The position numbers and the translations under genes are program-made. This document shows positions 31,906 through 43,288 of a stretch of 43,288 nucleotides of DNA, piece by piece (positions within the stretch are counted from its first letter, which is position 1; every line of letters starts with the position of its first letter). A model generated the notes under the pieces. It made no database searches. It saw nothing but the letters and a program-made list of their open reading frames with translations, and was not told where the DNA came from. This DNA is from Haplomitrium mnioides (Eukaryota; Marchantiophyta; Haplomitriopsida; Calobryales): NCBI GenBank assembly GCA_049999725.1, contig JBNGIS010034042.1, positions 44,660 through 87,947 on the forward strand, written 5' to 3'.

Positions 31906-33398
31906 AAGCCCTCCCGCGGACTCCCTGCACTCACCATGTCATCCGTAGAGCCGCCGCGGACTTCCTTTGCTCGCCGAATAGGAACAGTTGCGATATTGCC
32001 GTTTCAACTTACCTTCAAAGTAAGAACTGCTCGCTCGCCTGAGGCTAGCTTTGTTAACACTTTGGGAAGCTCGCTATAAGAACTACTAGGCCCTTTCGGA
32101 CCGTTCGCCCCTTTCGAACTTTCCGCCGCACCCCGTCAAACTTTTACCTTTTGGATGCCGAAGCGGCAAAATGTCACCCTTTCGGCGCCGACAGCTCCTC
32201 CGTCGGTCTGACCGGCGTTAGCTTCGTTTTCCGGCGGCTCTTTTCTCGCTCGCCGATTCGCGGACATGTCGTGCTTTCGCCGTGCCCTTTGTTTCCCCCC
32301 ACTGGATAGGCGCCATGTCGCCCTTTTGGCTCAGCCTTCTTCCCGTTGGACGGTTTGCGCTGGGTCACCACTTTGTCACTGATGCAAGTCGCTCGAGCTG
32401 GTTCACCAACAAATCGCCTTTGCGCCTTCACTCGTTTGTATTCGGTCAGATCAGTGATCAGTCCCCCTTCCGACTCACCTTTGTGTTTCCTCTTTGGCGA
32501 ATCTGCGCTAGGTCGCCCCTTCGACTTCCACGCTTCTCCTCCTCTCGGATCTTCGATAGATCCCCCTTCCGGCACTCTCCCGATTTCCTTCGGCCAGACC
32601 CACGATAGATCGCTGTTTTGGGCCCCTTTCCTCGCTCCCCTGTTGGGTTCCTCGTGGATCCCTCTTAACCGGGTTTTCCACGTCGTAAGACGCTTCGGAA
32701 CCAAGTTAAGTGGGCTCCCCACTTAGGGAGGCATCTTTCCGCAGATCCGCGGACCTCTTGGTGCTGCCATGTCGTCCGTGGAATCCCGCGAAGGCTCTGG
32801 AGACGCCACGTTTCCGTGGAATCTCGCGGGGCCTTCCGGGGACTCCACTCTTCCGCCAGGACTTACGGATTCGGATGGAGGTTCAATCGGCCTCTACTGG
32901 GTTCGCTCTTGCTTGCAGGATCGAGGCGTCCCTCTTCCCTGGCCTTGCTCGCCCTCGTGAAGATCTCACCTCCTCCTCGTCAGCTCCTGATGCTTGTTTC
33001 CCAGTTTTGTGGCCGCTGCAGGACCTCCGCGATCTGCCTTCCTTCGGAGTGCCTTCGGGCTTCCTTGTTGCTGATCCCTTCTTCTTCCTCCTGCGATCGC
33101 CTCGCCATGGGTGGCGAGTCTGCTCCTTCTCCCCAGCTCCCATCCCCACATCCTCCTTAGGCCCACGGATTCCCGCTTGCTTGCTTTGAATTTGAAAATG
33201 GGGCCCCTCCCCTGGTTGGCGATCCCTGCTCTCCTTCCTCCTCTCCTCCGCCATGATCCTGTTTCCCTCCTAGGACTCATGCACCCTTCTCTTATCAGCT
33301 GTTCCTGCGAGGCCTTCACACTTGCTAAGGAGCATTTGGGTCGCTGATGCTTCTAATTCTGTGAATTCTGCTTGAATGCTCCAAAGCACCGGCTGACA

Positions 33399-33403
33399 CA
33401 AAG
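33399..33403. repeat. Target-site duplication, right copy (CAAAG)
   Basis: CAAAG, followed by actatgatgg, which continues the gypsy text interrupted at 29579. Confidence 0.9.
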
Positions 33404-33840
33404 ACTATGATGGAGTTGCTTCTCCTCTCTACTCCTCGATCCAACACTTGGTCCCCTTTGTTTGGAAAGCGGAATGTTAGTAAGTTTTTCAAACACTAAA
33501 GGACATTCATGCCTCCCTTCCATTCCTAAATCCAATTGACTACAGAATTCCCTTTCTTGTGATGGTTGATGCATCCTCGATTGCAATAAGAGCCTTCTTG
33601 GCTCAAATGCAAAGGGAAGGAGTGCCCTATCTATTACGCAGGCAAACAACTTAGCCTCACCAAGAACAATTGCTCTGTCACATAACGAGAAGTGATAGGA
33701 ATGATCCACAATGTCTAGAAATTCTGACACTATCTACTTGGCTATCAACTTGTTTGTATTGCTAATCCGGACTCCTTGAAATATATTGTAAACAAACCTG
33801 GCCTCATTGGTTAACTTGCTTATTGGGTCTTACTTCTCCA
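33404..33840 (+). pseudogene. Gypsy RNase H, G2
   Basis: RNase H removes the RNA strand during reverse transcription. The text resumes where RT was cut. Conserved pieces are a V-D-A-S motif (Asp at 33568-33570), AFLAQMQREG, IYYAGKQLS and HYLLGYQLV. Frameshifts and stops break it, for example after NCSVT (33681), where relatives have Glu-rich text. Confidence 0.75.
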
Positions 33841-34490
33841 AGAATTCACATCACTATTCAAGTTTGGCTAAGCCTCAAACATGGAAATTGCCATCTCTTA
33901 TCCCAAGTGTCTGGCGAACTCAATCATGTGTCGCTTGATGACAGCTTTCCCAATCAATGGGTATCACACAGTGCTTCCCTCATTCCCGACAAGTTTGTGT
34001 CTGAGCATATGTTGGTGCAATTGGCTTCCCATCCATGGTACAATCGGCTCATTCCGTTTCTCATATCCAAAATTTTGCCAACCGTTTTGACCATAGATCA
34101 AATTCGAGCCTTTAAACGATCCACTTCTTCTTATATTATTGTTTCCGGTTTGCTATATCAAATTGGTGAAGATGAAATCTTGTGTCACTATTTAATTCCC
34201 TCTTAGACATTTCATGTCTTGCATGGTTACCACACATCTGCATGTGGTCACCGTGGTCATTTTGTAGAGAAGACTACATTGTTGAAAGTTTTGTGTTCTA
34301 GCTATTGGTGGCCAACTCAATTTGCGATGCCCACAAGTTTACCTGGACATGCAATGCAGGTCAGCAAAGTAGTTGTCTTGCAAAGTCCTTGTTGTGGTTA
34401 CTTGGTGAGGGCAAAAGGGGAGGAATCCTCTTAAGTGTGAAGAAAGTCATGAGGCATCAGGTTCTTTGCAGTCTCAATGTTTGTAGTACA
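33841..34490 (+). pseudogene. Gypsy RNase H-integrase linker and integrase zinc finger, G2, truncated
   Basis: A linker (33841-34200) leads to the H2C2 zinc finger: LHGYHTSACGHRGHF from about 34219, then YWWPTQF. A one-base shift follows, after which DAHKFTWTC and NAGQQ give the first Cys but not the second. No catalytic core follows. Confidence 0.7.
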
Positions 34491-35160
34491 ATGGTAATCT
34501 TCTTCTAGTGGTTTTCTGTAGCAACTAAAGGGAGTATTCTTGCGGCAACAAGTAAGAACAACATGGAATGCAAAATCAAAGTTATAAGTGGGGTTCTCGA
34601 CCTTGGGGAAACTCTAACATCACGGGTCTGTGACAACACTAGAAGGGATGAATTTCTACGAGCAGGGAAGTAAAGGGGAGCATACCTGCGAGAAAACTTG
34701 ATCTTGAAATGATGCAACTCGACGGTTTCTAGGTGAAAACATGGATTGCAAGGATTGGGGGTCAATCCACAATGCTAAGGTCTATTTCAAAAGGTATTCT
34801 GATAGGGCAGAGCATGGTCTAATGCGAGTTTGATAGATCAGATCGAGGTCAAAATGGTGACTCTAATAGAGCTTATCAGAGTTGAAACGGGGATTCCAAT
34901 AGATCGGATATGGGACAAAATGGTGACTTCGAGAGAGCAAATATACCATCAGGTAGAACTACAAATTCAGAGGGTAAAGAAGAGGACCAATCAGTGGGTT
35001 TAATCTGCGCAGACTTTATCGAGCACTAAAGACAAGGTATTAGTTCAATTATCATGTCAAAGGATGGCGTCAGAGGAATGGGTAGTCGGATGCATCGTTC
35101 CAACTTCCCAATTGAAATTGATGTTGGGTAGCGGAAATGGACCATTGTTGTGAATTGTGA
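34491..35160. other. Unassigned region between G2 and the copia fragment
   Basis: The plus strand has a loosely coding-like stretch with repeats of the type gatcRgatatgggacaaaatggtgac (about 34836-34860 and 34900-34926). A gag fragment is possible (RKLDLEMMQLDGF near 34690), but the similarity is weak. The end joins copia 3' sequence near 35161. Confidence 0.3.
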
Positions 35161-35559
35161 AGGACAACTATGAAGGACGCAATAACACCGTACAACAACA
35201 CCATATATTAGCTTTACTTTCAAAGCACCAAATTTTGACTTTTTTTTTTACTTTCATTATGAACACACACTATCATCATTTTTTTTTTATTATTATTACC
35301 TATCAAATTATGTGGTGGCACTCTTTCCCTCTGAAGAAAGCAAGAGGGTTTTAATGAGACCACATATAGAATAGGATTTAAACTAAGGACTTACATAGCA
35401 TATAGTCCTAAAAGTGGCTAATTATTAGAAGAACAATCAACCAAAGGGGAGTGTTATAAGGACATATATATACCCTATGTAAGTAGTCATCCATGATCTA
35501 TTCAACTCATTTATCTTGGAGACTCCCGTGTGTATGCGTGTGGTGCTCATGTGAAAACA
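35161..35559 (+). mobile_element. 3' end of a second 108-bp-LTR copia
   Basis: Positions 35161-35451 match 15629-15922 of the copia, and 35452-35559 is its LTR. The purine tract (caaaggggag) is kept. Everything upstream is missing, so this is a truncated copy. It joins the DUF7869-like copy 2 directly. Confidence 0.85.
35452..35559 (+). repeat. Copia 3' LTR (108 bp), second copy
   Basis: TGTTATAAGGACATATATAT... ends GTGAAAACA. It has the same length as the LTRs at 9671 and 15923. The base after it (cattt) is the likely target duplication. Confidence 0.85.
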
Positions 35560-38500
35560 CATTTTGGATAAGAAAATATTTTACAAACCAACTATAAATA
35601 TTAACTAAAGATTCAAGTTTCATTTACTGTGAATAACATTCAACTTGGAATGATTTATACTAAAAAGTTCAAGGTGGCAAATAAATTCAACAAATTCCTT
35701 CATAACAATCTCACGTACTTTATAAAATAATAATCTTAAATTACAATACAATTGAAAAAACACAATATACAATAAAATTCTTAAACTACTTTAGTCAGCC
35801 ATCTCTACCTCTTTGGATTCAACTTTCAAAAATTCATCAAGATTTACTTAATCTATCTCAATGTTAACAACAATGATTGAATCTCTTTCAAGCATATCAA
35901 GATTGATTTCGTTTTGTCTTTTGTACTTAAATAGATTTGATTTAATGGTAGCTAGAATGGTTTTCTTCAATTGGTTTTTTTGTATAAGAAGAAAATCAAA
36001 AGACAAAATTGTGATTTGTGTCACATCAAGTACATCAATATGTAACTTGGATTTGCCTTTCCCTTTTGCTGGTGCTATTTTTCTAGGAAGTATTGTCTAT
36101 AAAATACATCCTCAACCTTACAAGTAAACCATTGAACACATATTCGTTTCAAGTTTGGGGGTTCTTCTCCATCAAATGAGAAAACTTAGAGGACTTTGGC
36201 AACCCAAAATGGTTTGCCCTTTGGATCCAGAGATGCAACAACACAAATAAACATTCTAGCTTTCACTTCAATTAGATTGCCAAATTTGTTCCCATATCGA
36301 GTGTTGTGCGAAACAATCCCTTCTCGCGGCCTCGGTGCTCTATCATAGATTTCTCGACATGTAGAAAGTATTTGTTGTATTGGAGTATCTTCTTCTGTCT
36401 GTTGAGCATCAAGTTGAGAACCTAGACAAACATTTTGAGAATCATTATAAGTACTTGTAGGTTGTGAAGTTGGAAGGGTGAACTCAACTTTGAGTCCTCG
36501 TCTTTTTCTTTCAAGGATGTAGGCCACAATCTCTTGTTGGGCAAGAAAAACATCATTCTACTATTGAATATTAGAATATGTAAAGAACTTGTAGCAGCTC
36601 TCACTTATGTTGTCCCTTATTGCAAAGACCACTTTCTTGACATCAACTTCTCTTTCTTCTTTTTGAGATCATTTGATTTCAGAATATGCCTTGAGAGGAA
36701 TCAACATTGAACTTAAAATTTCTTTGTTCACTTCAAGTAGGCACTTGAGTTGACAAATACCATCTGGAGGTAACCAAAATTCAAATGTTGAAAATTGTTT
36801 GCTCCAAATCTTTACATTGGAATTATTCAATTGGAACTTGATTTGTAATATCATGTATCCTTTGAACTAGAGAAGGATGTTGTTGCAGAAACATTTTAAA
36901 ATCCCAAGTTTCCATCAAAAGAATTACTTGGAGTTTAGGATTATACGATAATTGTAGCGTTTTGCTAAGACTCGTAATCGTGAAAGCTTTGACAGGTTTC
37001 AAACGTTTTGTAAATCAGCTGAACATTTGATTGATTTGATCATGAGTATAGCCAACCATGAGAAATCCCACCTTTATTTTTTGGAAAACATTATTGGCAA
37101 TAAGGAGACTAAGATATCCAAATAAGATGGAATTCTTATTCTCTTGTGTTGTGTTGTCCAACTGAAGATACAAAGTTGGAGGTAGTGACCCTTCAAAGTC
37201 ACAATATTTTATTGAGCACAATAACTATCAAATTAGAATCTCTTCTCAAGTTTTCGTAGGTCAAAAAGACCCTTGAAGAAAGAGCATGATTGAATATTAA
37301 GGCACCAACAACATGCGCACCCACTAAACATTTTTTTATAGATGCTTTTTCAGTAGCAAAGACTAGTGTGGAATAGCAATTTTCTTTTGATCCATTCCAT
37401 CAATGACAATTCCCAAGTACTTTTGACCATCAGCAAAACATTTTCTTTAATGGTTTGTAAGTTTTGTTCTTTCTTTCATTTGTTTGTCAAGATGAAGAAA
37501 CAATTGGCAATTATATTTGACTGTATCATTACAAAGCATGAAACCCATAAAAAAAGTTAAATAAAACATGTGTTGATGTTTCAAACTTCATAAAACAACC
37601 TTAGGTGTTAAGAATATTCAAATCATCTTAATCAATTGTTTGGATTGGTAGAAGTGAAAATTTATAAAAAGATTAAAAATAAACTTTAGCTAATTTAAAT
37701 AAAAGAGAATCTTAATAACACTCACAATAAGTACTTATGTTTGACTTGAAAACAACAAAAGTATTTAAAGGAGAAAAACAAGATTTGCACACAAAGGGTT
37801 ACAAATTGGAACTATAAATTCAAAGGTACCAAAACATATCTTATACATGCATAAGATCAATGGAGACAACAACTCATTGTATATATGCATAGGACCAAAA
37901 GCAACAACACCAATATCATGACTTGCTTTGACTATTGTCATGACTGGTTTTGAAAGAAACAAGAACAAAACTTATGCGTGCAAAGGATTTGCAAACAACA
38001 AAAATGATTCTTGCTATTGTTTATCTAGGAAATGGTTCTTGTTTCAAAGAAACAAAAGCAAAACTTGTTTCAAAGCTAAGGTCACCGCCAACAATCATAT
38101 CTATTTCCTTGTTTTATTTGACTATAGACAAGGTCTGGATTAAAACTAAAAACAACACACCCTATGCGAACATAGACTTTGTTCTCACAACTCAAGTTGC
38201 TAAGAATTATTCGATTCAATTCTTGTTTGTTGAACAACTTAACAAAGCAAATATCTTTTGGCACTCAGTTGAGAAAACATAACATCTCTAGATTTAAGCT
38301 TTGAGTCTTGAAAAAAGAGCATGGATTAACCAAAGGTTTCAAAAGAAAAGAAATTTGTTACCTTTGTCGGACTCCAAGATGGATTTTTCTCACAATGATT
38401 TTATTTATCCACATGTTTCACAAACAACAAATTTATTGTGCTTTCACATTTACATTTGGAAACTGAGTTCTCCAATGCTTTGTAACACTCAAAAAACTAA

Positions 38501-39469
38501 GAATGCAATTAGGATCTTTCTCTTTCAAATAAGTTGTGTAGTAGTCATAAACTTCCAATTTTGTAAAATTATTGGGTAAGTTATAAACTTTGTGAGTGGG
38601 CATTCTCTTTTAGTGTCCTTGAAAAAAACTATCCATCCACTCACACACAAATACTCCTTTAGTAGATAGTTCTCTTTTTCCAAAAATGCCTTTAGGATAT
38701 GCGTTTTTGAGATTTTGAATTCTTTGGATTCTATTATTCCCTACTAATAGTATTAATTTGAAGGCTCTCCTATTGACAACGGTATATCCATATAGAGTGA
38801 ACCAATTGTCAACATCAGAGTCTTTTCTTGGTATTCCCGACTGCAATGTGATATCTTGATTCTTCATGCTTTGTCGAAAATACGTTTCTCTCACGATTCT
38901 AAAAAATCTATCTTGCACATTGATAAGCAATTATTTTGACAACATGAAATTCTCTTCAATTTAGAAATCAATATTAGATCAAGCTTTTTCTTCACAAAGC
39001 TCTCATTCTGATGGACTTTCAGCATAGAATTTTCACGTAAGGTGTTTACTCGGTTGGGTTTTGGTCGAGACAAAGAATTCTCATGTTGTGCTAGTCGATT
39101 GGGTCCGTAGGAAAATCCAGCTATCGGAGATAATTCATCATCCTGAAGATATTGATCATCATCAATGACAATGTTTGTTCTTTCGCAATAAGTTTTCAAA
39201 GGATGAACTCCACCTTGAGGATTGGGAGAGCTACACCATGCTGAAATGGAATCTTCATCAATATCTTGAACATTAGTAAATGTTTTTTGTAATATAATTG
39301 GTGCCTTTGGTGATAATTCCAGCAAAACATTGATTGATTGAGACTCTTTGCTAGAATCCCTTCCCAAATTGTCGCATGAAGATTCCTCTAAAAGAATTTG
39401 GTTTGCTTTAGATTTTCTAATCTCATTGCGAGGTCCAACTTGAATTGAAATCACTCGTTGTTTGAGTGG
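35560..39469 (-). pseudogene. DUF7869-like gene, copy 2, decayed
   Basis: Read leftward, this is the better preserved copy. The first exon (39454-38891, 187 residues open) is Ser, Asp and Glu-rich. The second (about 38921-38440) has DRFFRIVRETYFRQS, LEVYDYYTTYLKERDPNC and HWRTQFPNV. A GT donor lies near 38361, followed by an intron of about 800 bases with palindromes. The exon near 37500-37340 has QKYLGIVIDGMDQKK. The next (37221-37015) has LPPTLYLQLDN, LFGYLSLLIANN and VGYTHDQINQMFS. The last (36527-35850) has ARMFICVVASLDPKG, FWVAKVL and VQWFTC. The set fits the DUF7869 family as I recall it. The 5' side is cut by LTR copy B, so any upstream partner gene is outside the window. Confidence 0.7.
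37840..38176. repeat. Four decayed palindromes in the intron of copy 2
   Basis: Sites at 37840-37856, 37878-37893, 37971-37985 and 38161-38176 align with those at 6855-7191. The first two have lost every CpG by C>T or G>A changes (for example TGCGCGC to ACATGC). Confidence 0.5.
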
Positions 39470-41067
39470 TGTCGCTCCCCTGTTTCCGGCCTTAACCTTT
39501 TCAGGCCCCGTTTCGATGCAGGGGAGGACAGGTTTACGGGCTTTGGGGTTCTTTTCTGAGATTGCCCCTTGCCAATTACCACTTTTAGACCTTAAGGACT
39601 CTTCCTCTCCTTACATGCATGTTATGCTTTTCTCACTCCTCTTCTTCACACACTCAAGTCAGACATTCAAACATTCACTCAGGTCCACACCCATAACACC
39701 CAGCTAGCTTTGTGCAATTCTTCCTCTTTATTCTTAGGACCCAATGACTTAGGCCCTGTCACCTTACTTGTGCTTGGGCAGAATGGTGCTGGTGACCTGC
39801 ACAACTGAACACACAACAACTCTGGACTCCCCCTTTCAAGGTGGTCACAGGTCTGATACAACTATTCCTAACTATCCTAAGCTGTACTAATTCCTAACTA
39901 TGCAAATAGGATCAAGAACAGAGAGCATTCACCTCTAGGATGCTAGACTTGTGTCAAGGGATTGGACTCCCCCTTCAAGTGTGTTCCCAAGGTCTGCTCA
40001 GCTGAACCGATGTCCACTAATCTAACAATCCAAGAGGACATACATGCAGAAGGGAAATCTAACTACACATATATGGACAAACACATTTATACAATATACA
40101 AGAGAAAATAGAGTCCTTGAAGGCACTTTGGAATTCTAACTATTTATACTTCCCTTGTGAATCCCACTGCCTTACAACTGTCGCCCAACAACCCACACAC
40201 CCTCCACTCTAGATAGTTTTTTAACTTCCCTCGCGAGAAGCCCTGCTTTTACTTCCTCAGGCTAGGAAGAGAGTTTCTTTTACTTCCACCTCTGGAAGAC
40301 AGCTTTACTAGCTGCAGGTAGCCCACTCCACCCTCGAGCCTCGACGGGTCTTACTACGCCTAGTGCAGCGGCACTGGCACAGCCCCCCCTCTCAGCTCCA
40401 CTTGAGAATTAACACACCAGAGTGTCCTCAGAACACTCTGGGCTGATGCTCACACACAAGGAACGGCAGAGACAACCCCAAGCTCCTCACTTGGTGGCCT
40501 CTCCCAAAGTCATAACTGGCCGGAATCCCTTCGAATCTACGTATCAGTAACCCTCCGCTCTAGTCCACCGGCAAGGATGAGGTCACCTAGGTCTCCCCCC
40601 AATCCTCCTTTAAATCCCCCTGGCCCCCTGGAGCTAGTACCCCTGCTTCACGTTGATCCTCACTGAATTCCCACTCCAGCCGCCCCTCGTTGCGGTTTCC
40701 TTGTCCTCAAGTCGTGATGCTTCTACATAGAGAATGTAGAGAAGACCCCAAGTCCTCCCATGGTGGCCTCTCCCGAAGTCCAGTCTGACTAGAATACAAT
40801 CGAGACATCGTATCAGTAACCCTCCGCTCTGGTCCACCGGCAAGGATGAGGTCACTTGGGTCTCCCCCCAGTCCTCCTCTAAATCCCCCTGGCCCCTTGG
40901 AGCTAGTACCCCTACTTCACGTTGTCTTGTCAGTGAATTCAAATCCCAGCCCCCCTTCGTTGCGATTCCCCTTCGCATGTAGTCGCCCCGCGCCCTAAGA
41001 TTGCCTGTGCATCAACCCGAAGAATTTCGAAGACAAACGATATATACTCCCCTTGCGCGCTGCCCTT
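39470..41067. repeat. LTR copy B of the 3.8-kb family (5' part)
   Basis: It starts TGTCGCTCCCC after gagtgg, a point inside DUF7869-like sequence that is continuous in copy 1 (8360-8375). It aligns with 29580-31300 of copy A, including two units of the tandem repeat, and stops at tgccct, where another element begins. Confidence 0.85.
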
Positions 41068-41366
41068 TGTTAGCCGGGTGCTAAGGTACTTCATACAAAA
41101 TTTTCAAAAAAGTGCTTCCAATGTACACAAACAGGGTTCAATACATGCTTGAGGAGTAAGTAAAAATAAAAGGATAGAGATAAAAAGAAATAAAACTACT
41201 TTAAGTGTTGAGGGCCAGGCCAAGCCAAGCCCACTAATTTCCTAACTATCTAACTTGGAGGACAGCTTCCCCTGGGGGTGGGTTTAGCCCTGAACTAGGT
41301 CTGTCCAAGGGCAGAGAAGGGAATGTGGTGGCCTTACACCCCTCTAAAGGAGTGCCTCTCGGAAGA
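41068..41366. repeat. Start of a gypsy-type LTR inside copy B
   Basis: It begins TGTTAGCCGGG at the break in copy B. Its block at 41203-41366 (gagggccag..., aactaggtc, cttacacccc and gcctctcg) resembles 2383-2552 in the LTR starting at 2143. Copy C begins inside it, so only its first 300 bases are seen. Confidence 0.5.
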
Positions 41367-43288
41367 TGTCGCTCCCTTGTTTCAGGCCTTAACGTTTTCA
41401 GGCCCTGTTTTGATGCAGGGGAGGACAGGTTTTGAGCCTTCAGGTTCTTTTCTGAGATGGCCCCTTGCCAGTTACCACTTTCAGACCTTAAAGACTCTTC
41501 TTCTCCTTACAGGCCTTTTATGCACTTCTCACTCCTCTTCTTCTTCTACTCAAGTCAGTCATTCAATAACCCCAGGTCCATACCCAGCACCCCCCAGCTG
41601 GTTTGTGTGTAATTCCTGCTCTTTATTCCAAGGGTCCAATAACTCAGACCCTGCCACCTTATTTGTGCTTGGGGCAGAATGGGTGATGTGACCTGCACCA
41701 ACATTCCATACAATAGTTCTGGACTCCCCCTTTCAGGGTTGTCACAAGACTGACACCACACTTCCCTAACTATCCTAACATGCTAAGCTGCACTAATTCC
41801 TAACTAATTCCTAACTAATTCCTAACTATGCAAATAGGATCAGGAACAGAGAGCATTCACCCCCAGGAAACCAGACTTGTGTCAAGGGATTGGACTCCCC
41901 CTTCAAGTGTGTTCCCAAGGTCTGCTCAGCTGATCTGATGTCCACTAATCTAAGAACTCAAAAGGACACACATGCAGAAATGAAATCTAACTACACATAT
42001 AGACAAACACATTTATACAATATACAAGAGGAAACAGAGTACTTGAAGGCCCTCTGGAATTCTAACTATGTATACTTCCCTTATGAGTCCCGCTGCCTTA
42101 CAACCTGCAGCCCAACAGCCCAGCAACCCACACACCCTCCTCTCCAGATAGTTTTCTACTTCCATCGCTAGAAGCCCTGCTTTTACTTCCTCAGGCTAGG
42201 AAGAGAGTTTCTTTTACTTCCACCTCTGGAAGACAGCTCTACCAGCTGCCGGTAGCCCACTCCACCTCGAGCCTCGACGAGTCTTACTACGCAGTGCGCG
42301 GGCACTAACGCAGCCCCCCCTCTCAGCTCCACTTGAAGAATTACACACCAGAGTGTCCTCGAACACTCTGGGCTGATGCTCACACACAAGGAACGGTAGA
42401 GACAACCCCAAGCTCCTCACTTGGCGGCCTCTCCCGAAGTCATAACTGGGACTCCCACCCCAGCCGCCCCTCGTTGCGGTTTCCTTGTCCTCAAGTCGTG
42501 ATGCTTCTACACAAGGAATGCAGAGAAGACCCCAAGTCCTCCCATGGTGGCCTCTCCTGAAGTACAGATTGACTAGAATCCAATCGAAACACCGTATCAG
42601 TAACCCTCCGCTCTGGTCCACCGGCAAGGACGAGTTCACCTGGATCGCCCGAGCATCCAGAGCTCACTACTCTGCAACACTCGGCGGCCCTCCAGTCCAC
42701 CTCCGAATCCCCCTGGCCCCCTAGAGCGAGTAACTCTGCTTCACGTTGTCTTGTCAGTGAATTCAAATCCCAGCCCCCCTTCGTTTGCGATTCCCCTTCG
42801 CATGCAATCGCCTCGCGCCCTGAGATTGTCTGTGCATCAACCCAAAGAATTTAGAAGACAACCGATATATACTTCTCTGCAACTCGCGAGCCCGATCCCA
42901 CGAATGGTCGTTAATCCCGTTTTGCTCCCTGGAGTTGGGAGGTGACGACGCGTGGCACTTGATAGTTAATCCCGTTGCAACGGGCAAGTAGCGCGCGCCG
43001 CGTGTCCTGCAGTTGATCGCAGGAAATACATGGTCAACGGTAACAACTCCGAGGAATCTTGCGGGAAGAGATTTCACAGATTCTCGTAGGAGCAAGTCCG
43101 AAGGGGCTATCGGAACCGAGTTCCGCAGTGCCTCTCGGAACCGCTTCCAACGATTCTCCTTCGATCCCCCCGCAGATGCTTCTTTCCTCCCCTCGCGCCA
43201 CGTCCTCCGCTACACCGCCGTCCGACGCCGCCCCGCAAGGGGGTAGTCTGACCGTTGTGCTAACCTCTTCCCGATGTTGACCCGCACG
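41367..43288. repeat. LTR copy C of the 3.8-kb family (runs off the window)
   Basis: It starts TGTCGCTCCC after ggaaga. It aligns with copy A to about 31700, including the GC-rich part (42960-43288). It lacks part of the tandem unit region. Both the end and the second target copy are outside the window. Confidence 0.85.

Larger units (their letters stand above)
29580..33398. repeat. Solo LTR of 3.8 kb (TGTC...GACA), copy A of a three-copy family
   Basis: It starts TGTCGCTCCCC and ends GGCTGACA, so the termini form the TGTC/GACA inverted repeat of an LTR. It is flanked by a perfect 5-bp duplication and holds no gag or pol. Its 5' end is not repeated inside, so it is one LTR and not a short element with two. 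The first 1.5 kb is AT-rich; from about 30450 it is GC-rich with several tandem repeats. TATATATAC occurs at about 30290 and 31268. Copies B and C (39470 and 41367) start the same way. The longest open frames (up to 182 residues, minus strand) have no domain. Strand is not certain. Confidence 0.85.
23800..34490 (+). mobile_element. Ty3/gypsy copy G2, split by a solo LTR
   Basis: It runs 5' region, gag, protease, RT, [solo LTR 29580-33398], RNase H and integrase zinc finger. The integrase core and 3' LTR are missing. The order RT-RNase H-integrase is that of Ty3/gypsy. All domains carry stops or frameshifts. The first 1.4 kb aligns with 18490-19890 of G1. Confidence 0.8.

Noticed and set aside
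31369-32722. Long minus-strand open frames (up to 182 residues) in the solo LTR
   Set aside because: GC-rich sequence has few stops. Frames overlap on both strands, show no domain, and do not persist in copy C.
32710-33254. GC-rich stretch resembling a coding exon or CpG island gene
   Set aside because: It lies wholly inside the solo LTR; open frames occur on both strands with no recognised motif.
41203-41366. SINE (tRNA-derived) origin for the shared block
   Set aside because: No A-box or B-box promoter pattern was seen on either strand.

Overview
The window looks like nuclear DNA from a land plant with a large, repeat-rich genome. A gymnosperm such as a conifer is my best guess, but nothing here proves it. 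The reasons are split genes with GT..AG junctions, Ty3/gypsy and Ty1/copia elements, LTRs of 2.5-3.8 kb, and a DUF7869-like gene family that I associate with gymnosperms, ferns and bryophytes. I see no intact host gene, no tRNA or rRNA, and nothing bacterial. Almost everything is decayed mobile DNA inserted into other mobile DNA. One assembly gap of 100 N lies at 9085-9184.

Layout. (1) 1-4703: a Ty3/gypsy element cut by the window start, with a partial 5' LTR, a tRNA-Asp-type primer site, an integrase remnant and a 2.56-kb 3' LTR. (2) 4704 to about 18430: an older locus with two divergent gene relics. A DUF7869-like gene runs leftward (8402-5011). A gene whose last exon looks like the SAM-binding half of an N6/N4 DNA methyltransferase runs rightward (9185-9503, then 16190-17475). 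A copia element (9671-16030) with 108-bp LTRs sits in an intron of the second gene. (3) About 18490-21660: gypsy copy G1, a deletion derivative. (4) About 21660-23800: mostly unassigned, with simple repeats. (5) About 23800-34490: gypsy copy G2, with gag, protease, RT, RNase H and the start of integrase. G2 is split between RT and RNase H by a 3.8-kb solo LTR (29580-33398) with a perfect 5-bp target duplication. (6) 35161-35559: the 3' end of a second copy of the 108-bp-LTR copia. (7) 35560-39469: a second copy of the DUF7869-like gene. (8) 39470-43288: another copy of the 3.8-kb LTR family, broken by the start of a gypsy-type LTR, which is itself broken by a third copy of the 3.8-kb family.

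The most unusual items are three. First is the divergent DUF7869-like plus methyltransferase-like locus, which carries dispersed palindromes of the form CTATGCGCGCATAG; it may be a two-gene transposon that has not been described. Second is an in-frame array of about 15 GGAC-CTTTW-GTCC repeats inside the copia reverse transcriptase. Third is the solo LTR in G2, whose unoccupied target can be seen in G1. Most in-frame stops in the copia and methyltransferase-like relics look like CAG>TAG or CGA>TGA changes, the pattern expected of methylated, silenced repeats. All alignments were made by eye; no database search was run.
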